A stretch of DNA of 64,000 nt from Actinomadura atramentaria DSM 43919 (GTDB taxonomy: Bacteria > Actinomycetota > Actinomycetes > Streptosporangiales > Streptosporangiaceae): assembly GCF_000381885.1 (NCBI RefSeq), contig NZ_KB907221.1, forward strand, positions 62,001 through 126,000, given 5' to 3'. The notes under the pieces are model-generated. The model made no database searches and was not told the DNA's origin. It saw only the letters and a list, made by a program, of their open reading frames with translations. Of the stretch, positions 40,320 to 47,907 are shown in pieces (position 1 is the stretch's first letter; each line of letters starts with the position of its first letter). A program made the position numbers and the translations under genes.

Positions 40320-42205
40320 TTTCGGGGGGCAGCGTGGGGTCGAGCGGGGACGATCTCCGGCCGCGGGTCGCGCGCGCGATGCTGTGGACCGCGCTCGCGC
40401 TGCTCTTCTGCATCCGGGCGTTCGACGCCGTCCGGCGCGGCGCGGACGCGGAGGCGCTGGCCCTGGCGGCGGCCTCCTACCCGCCGCTGGTCCTGCTGCT
40501 GGCCCGGCGCTTCCGGCCGGGCGTCCGCCACGCGCTGCTCGCGGCGCTGACCGCGCTGGCGCTCGCGCCGTTCGCGCTGGTCGGGACGGCGTGGGGCTGG
40601 CTGCCGTGGACGATCGGGGCCGGGGTGCTGGTCGCGCTCCCGCCCCGGACGGCCTGGCCGTCGCTCGGCGCCGTCCTGGTCGGCACGGCCGTCGTCGGCG
40701 CGCTGGCCGGGGAGCCGGTCGGCACCTGGGCCTGGCGGCCGCTCGCCCTGGCGACGGACGCGCTGATCGTGTTCAGCCTCCACACCCTCGGCGGCCTGGT
40801 GGCGGACCTGCACGCCACGCGGGACGGCCTGGCCCGGATCGAGACGTCCCGGGAGCGGCTGCGGCTGGACGCCGAGCTGCGCCGGACCGTCGGCGCGGAC
40901 CTGCGGTCCATCGCCGGGCGGCTCGCGGCGGCGGCCGGGGCCGCGCCCGAGGAGGCCCGCGCCGACGTCCGCGCGGCGACGGAGACGGCCCGGCGGACGC
41001 TCGCGGAGGTCCGCTCGATCGCGGGCCGCGCCCCGGAGGCGCGCCGCCCGCCCCCGCCGGTCCGGTCGCCGGGGTTCGTCCGGGCGATCCTCGTCGCGGT
41101 CGTGCTCGTCCAGACGGCGCGGACGGCGGTCAACTTCTTCTTCGTCGCGGACGGCGATCCGCGCTGGTCGTACCTGCTCGTCCCGCTGCTGGCGTTGGCC
41201 GTGGCGCTGCTGTCGGCGCGGCCGTCGCGCGGGCGGCTCGCCGTGGTCGGCCTACTGCTGATACCGGTGGCGTGGCCGGGGAGCTACGCGGCGGGCGCAT
41301 TGGCGATGATCAGCGATCTGTGGGGGCTGTTCGTCGGGGCGGCGCTGGCGTGGGTGCGGCCGCCGAGGTCGTGGCTGATCGCCGCCGCCGTGCTGGCCTT
41401 GCAGGTGGTGCTGTCCGTGACGCCGCCTCCGGCGTCGTCGATTCCGGACATCGCGGCGGGCCTGCTCTCGACCGTCATCCTCGCGTGGCTGTTCTACAGC
41501 CTGTCCCGGCTCGGCGACCTGGTCGTCCTGCTCGGACGGGCCCGGCACGAGCTGGCGGCGGCCGCCGTCGCCGCCGAGCGCGCCCGGATCGGCCGCGACC
41601 TGCACGACGTCCTCGGGTTCGGCCTGTCGGCGGTCGCGCTGCGCGGCGAGCTGGCGCTGCGGCTGCTGGACCGCGACCCGGCGCGCGCCGCCGGCGAGCT
41701 GGCCGCGCTCGTCCCGGTGCTGGACCGCGCGCACGCCGAGCTGGACTCGATCACCGGCGACCGGGTGCGCCTCGACCCGCGCCGGGAGGTGGACGCGGCG
41801 GTCGAGGTGCTGACCGCAGCGGGCATCGACGTCCGCGCGGAGGTCGCGGCCGGGCCGCTGCCGGACGGGACGGGCACCGCCGTGGCCGCCGTCCTCCGCG
41901 AGTGCGTCACCAACATCCTGCGGCACAGCCGCGCGCGCATCTGCGCCATCGCGGTGACCGGCGCGGACGGCGGCGTGCGGCTGCGCGTCGTCAACGACGG
42001 CGCGGACGGGCCGCCCCGCGCGCCGGGCGCCGGGGGCACCGGCCTGGCGAGCCTGGCCGCGCGCGCCGGGGGGCGGCTGTCGGCGGGGCCGCGGCCGGGC
42101 GGCGGGTTCGAGGTGGTGGCCGAGTTCCGGTCAGATCCACCCGGCCTCGGCGGCGATGCGGATGGCGTCGACCCGGTTGCGGGCGCCGAGCTTGCCGGCC
42201 GCTGA
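40316..42205 (+). CDS. Tandem-module sensor histidine kinase (DesK/NarL class)
   Basis: 629 residues with two membrane blocks. Residues about 20-170 have four to five segments, then a DHp-like helix pair in which the position of His is Arg (LDAELRRTVGADLRSIAGRL). Residues 255-405 hold a second membrane block, then the true HisKA_3 module ARIGRDLHDVLGFGLSAVAL with the phospho-acceptor His, the N-box LRECVTNILRHS and G-box GGTGLASLAARAGG. It autophosphorylates and passes phosphate to a LuxR-type regulator. GTG 40316 overlaps the TetR stop; GTG 40334 (preceded by GGGGGG) is an alternative. The last 24 residues are read antisense through the convergent regulator gene. Confidence 0.85.
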   Translation: MISGGSVGSSGDDLRPRVARAMLWTALALLFCIRAFDAVRRGADAEALALAAASYPPLVLLLARRFRPGVRHALLAALTALALAPFALVGTAWGWLPWTIGAGVLVALPPRTAWPSLGAVLVGTAVVGALAGEPVGTWAWRPLALATDALIVFSLHTLGGLVADLHATRDGLARIETSRERLRLDAELRRTVGADLRSIAGRLAAAAGAAPEEARADVRAATETARRTLAEVRSIAGRAPEARRPPPPVRSPGFVRAILVAVVLVQTARTAVNFFFVADGDPRWSYLLVPLLALAVALLSARPSRGRLAVVGLLLIPVAWPGSYAAGALAMISDLWGLFVGAALAWVRPPRSWLIAAAVLALQVVLSVTPPPASSIPDIAAGLLSTVILAWLFYSLSRLGDLVVLLGRARHELAAAAVAAERARIGRDLHDVLGFGLSAVALRGELALRLLDRDPARAAGELAALVPVLDRAHAELDSITGDRVRLDPRREVDAAVEVLTAAGIDVRAEVAAGPLPDGTGTAVAAVLRECVTNILRHSRARICAIAVTGADGGVRLRVVNDGADGPPRAPGAGGTGLASLAARAGGRLSAGPRPGGGFEVVAEFRSDPPGLGGDADGVDPVAGAELAGR

Positions 42206-42736
42206 CGTCAGGTAGTTGCGGACGGTCCCGTACGACAGGAACAGCCGTTCGGCGATCTCCAGCGGCTGCGCGCCGGTCGCGGACAGCCGCAGCACCTCGG
42301 TCTCGCGCTGGGTCAGCGGCGTCGGCGGGGCCAGCAGCGCCGCCGACGCCAGCGCGGGGTCGAGCACGGTGCCGCCCGCCGCGACCGTGCGGACCGCCGC
42401 CGCCAGCTCGTCCGGCCGGACGTCCTTGCGCACGAACCCCGCGACGCCCGCCTCCAGCGCCCGCCGCAGATGGCCGGGGCGGCTCAGCGCGGTGAGGATC
42501 AGCACGCGGCAGCCGGGCGCGCGCTCGGGGAGCAGCGCGGCGGCCGACAGCCCGTCCAGCTCGGGCAGGTCGATGTCGACGACCGCGACGTCGGGCCGGT
42601 GGCGCGCCGCCTCGGGGACGACGCGCGCGCCGGAGTCCACCTGCGCCACGACCTCGATGTCGTCCTCCAAGCCCAGCAGTTCGGCCAGGGCCTCGCGCAG
42701 GAGGTGCATGTCCTCCGCGATCAGGACACGGATCAT
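42131..42736 (-). CDS. LuxR-type (DesR-like) response regulator
   Basis: 201 residues. Receiver domain 1-120: the acidic pocket is in VLIAEDMHLL, the phosphorylated Asp in AVVDIDLPELDG, Thr in LILTALS and Lys in VRKDVRP. The C-terminal LuxR helix-turn-helix TQRETEVLRLSATGAQ, LFLSYGTVRNYLTSAAGKLG and the ending AIRIAAEAGWI match DesR-type regulators. GGGAGGA lies upstream of ATG 42736. It converges on the histidine kinase gene, overlapping it by 75 bases; this is almost surely its cognate kinase. Target genes not visible. Confidence 0.92.
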   Translation of the reverse strand: MIRVLIAEDMHLLREALAELLGLEDDIEVVAQVDSGARVVPEAARHRPDVAVVDIDLPELDGLSAAALLPERAPGCRVLILTALSRPGHLRRALEAGVAGFVRKDVRPDELAAAVRTVAAGGTVLDPALASAALLAPPTPLTQRETEVLRLSATGAQPLEIAERLFLSYGTVRNYLTSAAGKLGARNRVDAIRIAAEAGWI

Positions 42737-42829
42737 GCGGACATCCTCCCAGCGGACGCGTGTGAAAAATGCACGGTCGGCCGGTGACGGCGGCACTGTC
42801 GCGGGCGCGGGGCGGATCGCCAGCATTGT

Positions 42830-42846
42830 CCGTACCGACCGTACGG
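42830..42846. promoter_or_regulatory. Inverted repeat upstream of SnoaL-like gene
   Basis: CCGTAC (42830-42835) and GTACGG (42841-42846) form a 6-bp inverted repeat with a 5-base spacer, ending 14 bases before the TTG start and touching the ribosome site. A TetR- or MarR-like operator would fit; no matching regulator gene is adjacent. Confidence 0.4.
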
Positions 42847-42860
42847 CAAAGGAGAACCCG

Positions 42861-43397
42861 TTGATTTCCACGATCGTCCCGAGCGGCTACTTCGCCCCGC
42901 TGGAGAAGGCGCAGACCGGCCTCGGCGCCGACGACCAGCTCGCCTGCCTGAACCTGGTCGCGCGCTTCGAGTGGTGCTTCGACGCGCGCAACTTCGACGC
43001 GCTCGGCGAGATGCTCACCGACGACTTCGTCCTGGACCACGTCTGGGGATACCGGGAGGGCCGGGACGCGTCGATCGCACTGCTGCGCGAGAAGCTGCCC
43101 ATCAACGACGGGCTGCGCCACGCCAGCCTCAACCCCACCGTGTACGCCGAGGACGACGGCACCGCGACGGCGCTGTCCTACCTGCTCGGCGTACTGGTGG
43201 GCGAGGACGCGGGCGGCCCGCAGCGGCCCATCATCGCGGGCGAGGGGATGCGGGTGGACCGGTTCCGCAAGGACGGCGGAATCTGGCGGATGACCGCCTG
43301 CACGGTCGACCAGATGTGGGTCCACAGCTCGTTCCCGATCCCGGACGACGAGCGGGCGCACTACCGGCTGGACGCGGCTTCCCGGCCCCGGATCTGA
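42861..43397 (+). CDS. SnoaL-like/nuclear transport factor 2 fold protein
   Basis: 178 residues. The region LGADDQLACLNLVARFEWCF, then FDALGEMLTDDFVLDHVWGY and a C-terminal WRMTACTVDQMWV strand follow the SnoaL_4/NTF2-like pattern. Members act as small isomerases, hydratases or hydroxylases in catabolism or polyketide pathways, or as binding proteins. TTG 42861 was chosen because AAAGGAGA sits six bases upstream and no ATG or GTG fits. It lies next to a divergent response regulator; a regulated promoter is suggested by the inverted repeat. Substrate unknown. Confidence 0.75.
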   Translation: MISTIVPSGYFAPLEKAQTGLGADDQLACLNLVARFEWCFDARNFDALGEMLTDDFVLDHVWGYREGRDASIALLREKLPINDGLRHASLNPTVYAEDDGTATALSYLLGVLVGEDAGGPQRPIIAGEGMRVDRFRKDGGIWRMTACTVDQMWVHSSFPIPDDERAHYRLDAASRPRI

Positions 43398-43449
43398 CGC
43401 CGCGTCCCGCGTTGGACACGGCGCGCCGGGATCTGTTCTGCTCTACCGC

Positions 43450-44379
43450 ATGGGTATCGGCTCACTACGGTTTCGGCTCGTCCTGTCCGCCGTCGTCGCG
43501 CTCGGCGGCTGCGGCGGCGGCTCCCCGGCCGCCGAGCGGGCGGTCCCCCGCGGCGCTCCGGGCGACGTCGCCGCGTCGTCGGTGGAACGGCAGCTCCGCC
43601 GACTGGAGCAGCGGCATCACGGACGCGTCGGCGCGTACGCGATCGACACCGGAACGGGCCGGGTGCTCGGCCACCGGTCGGACGAGCTGTTCCCGGTGCT
43701 GTCGACGTCCAAGGCGATGACGGCCGCGGCGGTGCTGCGGAAGGCGCGGCGGTCCGATCCGGGACTGCTGGACCGGGTCGTCCGCTATACGCGCGGCGAT
43801 CTCGTCGCCAACTCGCCCGTCACCGAGAAGCACGTGGGCACCGGTATGACCGTCGCGGACCTGTGCGCGGCGGCGATCACCGTGAGCGACAACACGGCGG
43901 GCAACCTGCTGCTGCGGCAGATCGGCGGCCCTGCCGGGCTGACCGCGTTCTACCGGTCGCTCGGTGACCCGGTCAGTCGGCTCGACCGGTGGGAGACCGA
44001 TCTCAACGTGTGGCGGCCGGGTGAGCGGCGGGACACCACCGCGCCGGCGGCGTACGCCCGCGACCTGCGCACGCTCACGCTCGGGACCGCGCTCGCGCCC
44101 GCCGACCGCGACCGCCTGACCGGCTGGATGAAGGCGACCACGACCGGCGGAGCGCGCATCCGGGCGGGGCTTCCGAAGGGCTGGACCGTCGCGGACAAGA
44201 CCGGGACGGGGCCGGGCTACGGCACGACCAACGACGTCGCGGTCGCGTGGCCGCCGTCCGGAGCGCCGATCGTCCTGGTGATCCTCACCAACCGGCGAGC
44301 TGCGGACGGGGCCGCGGACGAGGCGACCGTCGCGGAGACGACCGCCGTTCTGGCACGCGGGCTCGGTGCGGCCGGGTAG
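43450..44379 (+). CDS. Class A beta-lactamase, lipoprotein
   Basis: 309 residues. The lipobox LGGCGG at about residue 20 suggests a membrane-anchored exported lipoprotein. The serine-beta-lactamase motifs are complete: STSK (active Ser at about 85) in FPVLSTSKAM, SDN in TVSDNTAG (about 144), the omega-loop Glu in RWETDLN (about 180), and KTG in ADKTGTGPG (about 249). It hydrolyses beta-lactams outside the membrane. A chromosomal class A enzyme of this kind is common in actinomycetes and probably intrinsic. No BlaI/BlaR gene is nearby. It stands between unrelated genes with gaps of about 50 bases. Confidence 0.93.
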   Translation: MGIGSLRFRLVLSAVVALGGCGGGSPAAERAVPRGAPGDVAASSVERQLRRLEQRHHGRVGAYAIDTGTGRVLGHRSDELFPVLSTSKAMTAAAVLRKARRSDPGLLDRVVRYTRGDLVANSPVTEKHVGTGMTVADLCAAAITVSDNTAGNLLLRQIGGPAGLTAFYRSLGDPVSRLDRWETDLNVWRPGERRDTTAPAAYARDLRTLTLGTALAPADRDRLTGWMKATTTGGARIRAGLPKGWTVADKTGTGPGYGTTNDVAVAWPPSGAPIVLVILTNRRAADGAADEATVAETTAVLARGLGAAG

Positions 44380-44426
44380 GACCTCCGGGACCGCAGGTAA
44401 CATGATCTTGAAGGGGAGGGGCGCCG

Positions 44427-45467
44427 ATGGGGATCGCCGTGGAGCCGTTCGGGACGCTGCCGGACGGCACGGCCGTGGAACGGTACACGCTGGCGGACGA
44501 GACCGGGCTGACTGTCCGCGTCCTGACCTACGGGGCGATCGTGCAGGCGGTCGAGACGCCCGACCGCGCCGGGCGGACCGCGAACGTCGCGCTCGGCTTC
44601 GGGACGCTCGGCGAGTACGTCGAGCACAACGGCGGGCCGCACTTCGGCGGGCTCATCGGCCGGTACGCCAACCGCATCGGCGGGGCGCGGTTCTCGATCG
44701 ACGACTCGCCGTACCGGCTGGCGGCCAACAACGGGCCGAACAACCTGCACGGCGGCCCGGACGGGTTCGACCGGCGGCTCTGGGCGGCCGAGCCGGACGG
44801 CGACGCGCTGCGGCTCCGGCTCGTCAGCCCGCACGGCGACCAGGGCTTTCCCGGACGGCTCGATACGACCGTCGTCTACACCGTGCGGGCGGGCGCGCTG
44901 ACGATCGACCACCGCGCGATCACCGACCGCCCGACCGTCGTCAACCTGACCAGCCACACCTACCTCAACCTGGCCGGGGAGTCCGCGGGCGACGTGCGCG
45001 GCCACCTGGTGGAGGTCGCGGCGGCCCGCTACCTGCCGGTGGACGAGACGATGCTGCCGCTGCCGGGCGCGCCCGCGCCGGTCGCGGGCACGCCGTTCGA
45101 CCTCGCCCGGCCCCGGCCGCTCGGGGAGGTCCTGGCAGCGGACGATCCGCAGCTCGTCCGCGCGGGCGGCCTCGACCACACGTTCGTGCTGGACGGCGCG
45201 TCCCCGGCGGTCCGGGTGACCGAGCCGGGCACGGGCCGCGTCCTGGAGCTGTCCACGACCGAGCCGGGCGTGCAGGTCTACACGGGCAACCATCTGGACG
45301 GGTCGCTCACCGGGACCGGCGGCCGGGCGTACGTCCGGTACGACGGGCTGGCGCTGGAGACCCAGCACTTCCCCGATTCCCCGAACCGGCCGGACTTCCC
45401 GACGGTTCTGCTGCGCGAGGACGGGGTTTACACGTCCTCCACGACGTACGCGTTCACCGTGGACTGA
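44427..45467 (+). CDS. galM: Aldose 1-epimerase (galactose mutarotase)
   Basis: 346 residues with the GalM pattern: FGGLIGRYANRIGGARF near residue 75, NNGPNNLHGGPDGFDRRLW with the catalytic His, LTSHTYLNLAG with the second His, and LETQHFPDSPNRPDFP with the catalytic Glu near the C-terminus. It interconverts alpha and beta anomers of hexoses in the cytoplasm. AAGGGGAGG lies upstream of ATG 44427. It is a single gene; a ribokinase 13 kb further on is not linked. The next plus-strand unit begins with an SOS box 51 bases after its stop. Confidence 0.92.
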   Translation: MGIAVEPFGTLPDGTAVERYTLADETGLTVRVLTYGAIVQAVETPDRAGRTANVALGFGTLGEYVEHNGGPHFGGLIGRYANRIGGARFSIDDSPYRLAANNGPNNLHGGPDGFDRRLWAAEPDGDALRLRLVSPHGDQGFPGRLDTTVVYTVRAGALTIDHRAITDRPTVVNLTSHTYLNLAGESAGDVRGHLVEVAAARYLPVDETMLPLPGAPAPVAGTPFDLARPRPLGEVLAADDPQLVRAGGLDHTFVLDGASPAVRVTEPGTGRVLELSTTEPGVQVYTGNHLDGSLTGTGGRAYVRYDGLALETQHFPDSPNRPDFPTVLLREDGVYTSSTTYAFTVD

Positions 45468-45517
45468 CCGGCGGACCGGCCTGTCGCACACCGGGTGACC
45501 TGCGCTAACGTAAGCAT

Positions 45518-45533
45518 TCGAACGCACGTTCGA
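45518..45533. promoter_or_regulatory. LexA (SOS) box upstream of imuA'
   Basis: TCGAAC-GCAC-GTTCGA is a perfect match to the actinobacterial LexA consensus TCGAAC(N4)GTTCGA. It lies 25 bases before the GTG of imuA' and just after a -10-like TAACGT (45506-45511), so bound LexA would block the promoter. The genes behind it are classical SOS genes, which confirms the call. Confidence 0.93.
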
Positions 45534-45558
45534 TCATGCTCTCAGGCGGGAGGACACC

Positions 45559-46224
45559 GTGGCGGAACCGGCGCGGACGCTCGCGGGGCCGCTGCCCGGC
45601 GCGGCTCCGCGCCCGGCCGTCCCGGTGCTGCCCGCGCTGCGGACGGTCGTCCCCGGCGGGCTGCGGCCGGGCTCGCTCGTCGGCGTGGCCGGGCATGGGT
45701 CCGGCTCGCTCGGGCTGGCGCTCGTCGCGGGCGTGTCCCGGCACGGCGGCCCCGACCGCGCGGGCGGCTGGTGCGCCGTCGTCGGGCTGCCGGAGTTCGG
45801 GGTCGTCGCGGCGGCGGGCATGGGGGCCGCGCCGGAGCGGCTGCTGCTCGTCGACGACCCCGGCGACCGGTGGGCCGACGTGGTCGCGGCGCTGACCGAG
45901 GCCGTCGACCTGGTCCTGCTGCGCCCGCCGGAGCGGCCCGGCGCGGCGGCGGCGCGGCGGCTGGCGGCGCTCGCGCGGCGGCACGGCTGCGTGCTGGCGC
46001 TCGCGGGCCCGCACGCGGCCGCGTGGCCGGGCGTCCGGCTGCGGCTGCGGGTGGCCGAGTCCCGGTGGGAGGGGCTCGGCGCGGGGCACGGCGTGCTGCG
46101 CGCCCGCCGCGCCCGGGTGACGGCCGAGGGGCGCGGCGGCGGCGCGTGGCTGTGGCTGCCGGGCCCGGCCGGGGAGGTCGCCCCGGCGGACGGCGGGCGG
46201 CCCCGGCTGGAGGTCGTCGCGTGA
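45559..46224 (+). CDS. imuA': ImuA'-type mutasome accessory protein (RecA-like)
   Basis: 221 residues. It has a RecA-like fold lacking a good Walker A: LPALRTVVPGGLRPGSLVGV, then AGHGSGSLGLALVAGVSRHG, and VVGLPEFGVVAAAGMGAAPE corresponding to the core of mycobacterial ImuA' (Rv3395c). The protein is needed with ImuB and DnaE2 for damage-induced mutagenesis and is thought to organise the mutasome. GGGAGGA precedes GTG 45559. The perfect SOS box upstream and the overlapping imuB gene (GTGA) make the assignment firm despite low sequence conservation of the family. Confidence 0.85.
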   Translation: MAEPARTLAGPLPGAAPRPAVPVLPALRTVVPGGLRPGSLVGVAGHGSGSLGLALVAGVSRHGGPDRAGGWCAVVGLPEFGVVAAAGMGAAPERLLLVDDPGDRWADVVAALTEAVDLVLLRPPERPGAAAARRLAALARRHGCVLALAGPHAAAWPGVRLRLRVAESRWEGLGAGHGVLRARRARVTAEGRGGGAWLWLPGPAGEVAPADGGRPRLEVVA

Positions 46225-47750
46225 CGGGCGGTCCGCGGGTACTGGTCGTGTGGTGCCCGGACTGGCCCGCGACGGCGGCCGGGATCGACGCCGCGACGGC
46301 CGGCGCGGTGGTCGCCCGGGGGCGGCTCGCCGCCTGCACGGCGGCGGCGCGGGCCGCGGGCGTGCGGCGCGGCCAGCGGGTCCGCGACGCGCAGCGCCGC
46401 TGCCCGGAACTGGTCGTCCAGGACCGCGACGAGGCCGCCGAGGGACGGCTGTTCGAGACCGTCGCGGCGGCCGTCGCCGCGCTGATCCCCCGGGTGGAGG
46501 TCGTGCGGCCGGGCGTGTGCGCGGTCCCGGCGCGCGGCCCGGCGCAGTTCTACGGCGGGGAGGAGGCGCTGCGCGTCCACGTGCAGGACGCCGTCGTCGA
46601 GGCCGGGTTCGACTGCGGCGCGGGCGTCGCCGACGGGCTGTTCGCGGCGGAGCTGGCGGCGCGGCAGGACGGCGGGGCGATCGTCCCGGCGGGCGGGTCG
46701 GCGCGGTTCCTGGCCCCCTATCCGCTGGCGGTGCTGGAGCGGCCCGAGCTGGCGGAGCTGCTGGCCCGGCTCGGCGTCCGGACGCTCGGGGACTTCGCGG
46801 CGCTGCCCGCCGCGAGCGTCGCGGACCGGTTCGGCGCGGACGGGGCGCGGGCGCACCGGCTGGCGCGCGGTATCGAACCGCGGCCGCTCGCGCCCGGCGC
46901 GGCCGCCGCCGACCGCGCGGCGCGGACCGCGTTCGACCCGCCCGCCGAGCGGGCCGAGCAGGTGGTGTTCGCCGCCCGGCGGCTGGCGGCGGAGCTGCAC
47001 GCGGCGCTGGCGGCGGACGGCGTGACGTGCGCGCGGCTCGGCGTGGAGGTCGGGTTCGCCGACGGGCGGGTGCTGGAGCGGCTGTGGCGGCACGACGGGA
47101 ACCTGTCGGCGACGGCGGTGGCCGAGCGCGTCCGCTGGCAGCTCGCGGCGTGGCGGCCCGAAGAAGGGGACGCCGACGCGGTGTGGGGCGGCGCGGCGTG
47201 GCTGGAGCTCGTCCCCGACCAGCTCGTCCCCGACACCGGTAGGCAGGACGGCCTGTGGGGGCGGGGCGCGGTGACCGACCGGGTCGCGCGCGCCGCCGAC
47301 CGGGTGCAGGCGCTGCTCGGCCACGGCGGCGTCGCCCGGCCGGTGCTGGTGGCGGGCCGCGACCCGGGCGAGCGGGTGGTGCGGGTGCCGGTCGGGGACC
47401 TCGCGCCCACTGACCGGCCGGACGGGCCGTGGCCGGGCGGGGTGCCCGATCCCGCGCCCGCCGCCGTCCCGCCCGGCCCGCTGCCCGCCGAGGTGACCGA
47501 CGACGCTGGCGCGCGGGTGGCGGTGTCGGCGCGGTGCGCGGTGTCGGCGCCGCCCGCGCGGCTCGCGGTCGGCGGCGGCCCGGCCGTGCGGATCGTCGCG
47601 TGGAACGGTCCGTGGCCGGTCGCGGAGCGCTGGTGGGACCCGCCGCGCGCCCGCCGCCGCGCCCGCTTCCAGCTCGCGACCGAGGACGGGCGCGCCTACC
47701 TGGCGTCGGTGGAGCACGGGAACTGGCAGGTCGAGGCGGTCTACGACTGA
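46221..47750 (+). CDS. imuB: ImuB, catalytically inactive Y-family polymerase homologue
   Basis: 509 residues of the DinB/ImuB type. The N-terminus VLVVWCPDWPATAAG replaces the metal-binding Asp residues of active Y-family polymerases, as in mycobacterial ImuB. Also visible are ARAAGVRRGQRVRDAQRRCP, the helix-hairpin-helix region LLARLGVRTLGDFAALPAAS, and a little-finger part. A QDGLWG motif at about residue 343 resembles the beta-clamp site QLPLWG of the mycobacterial protein. ImuB is the adaptor that brings ImuA' and DnaE2 to the clamp. GTG 46221 overlaps the imuA' stop. Confidence 0.92.
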   Translation: MTGGPRVLVVWCPDWPATAAGIDAATAGAVVARGRLAACTAAARAAGVRRGQRVRDAQRRCPELVVQDRDEAAEGRLFETVAAAVAALIPRVEVVRPGVCAVPARGPAQFYGGEEALRVHVQDAVVEAGFDCGAGVADGLFAAELAARQDGGAIVPAGGSARFLAPYPLAVLERPELAELLARLGVRTLGDFAALPAASVADRFGADGARAHRLARGIEPRPLAPGAAAADRAARTAFDPPAERAEQVVFAARRLAAELHAALAADGVTCARLGVEVGFADGRVLERLWRHDGNLSATAVAERVRWQLAAWRPEEGDADAVWGGAAWLELVPDQLVPDTGRQDGLWGRGAVTDRVARAADRVQALLGHGGVARPVLVAGRDPGERVVRVPVGDLAPTDRPDGPWPGGVPDPAPAAVPPGPLPAEVTDDAGARVAVSARCAVSAPPARLAVGGGPAVRIVAWNGPWPVAERWWDPPRARRRARFQLATEDGRAYLASVEHGNWQVEAVYD

Positions 47751-47842
47751 ACTCCGGAAGGCCCACCGACGCTGACCTTCCCGACACCGCCCACCATCGG
47801 GGCGTTGCCCCTGATCCAGGTGCTTCGCCAGGCCAGTGGTGT

Positions 47843-47858
47843 CGAAACCGTTGTTTCG
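47843..47858. promoter_or_regulatory. Inverted repeat upstream of dnaE2
   Basis: CGAAAC (47843-47848) and GTTTCG (47853-47858) around CGTT give a 16-base palindrome in the 157-base gap before dnaE2. Its core AAC-N4-GTT matches the centre of a LexA box, but the outer bases differ from TCGAAC/GTTCGA. It may be a diverged SOS operator giving dnaE2 its own control, or a different regulator's site. Confidence 0.4.
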
Positions 47859-47907
47859 GCGTACCGTGGTCGCGCGGAACGGCGGTCGAGGTGAGGGAGG
47901 GCGGGGC

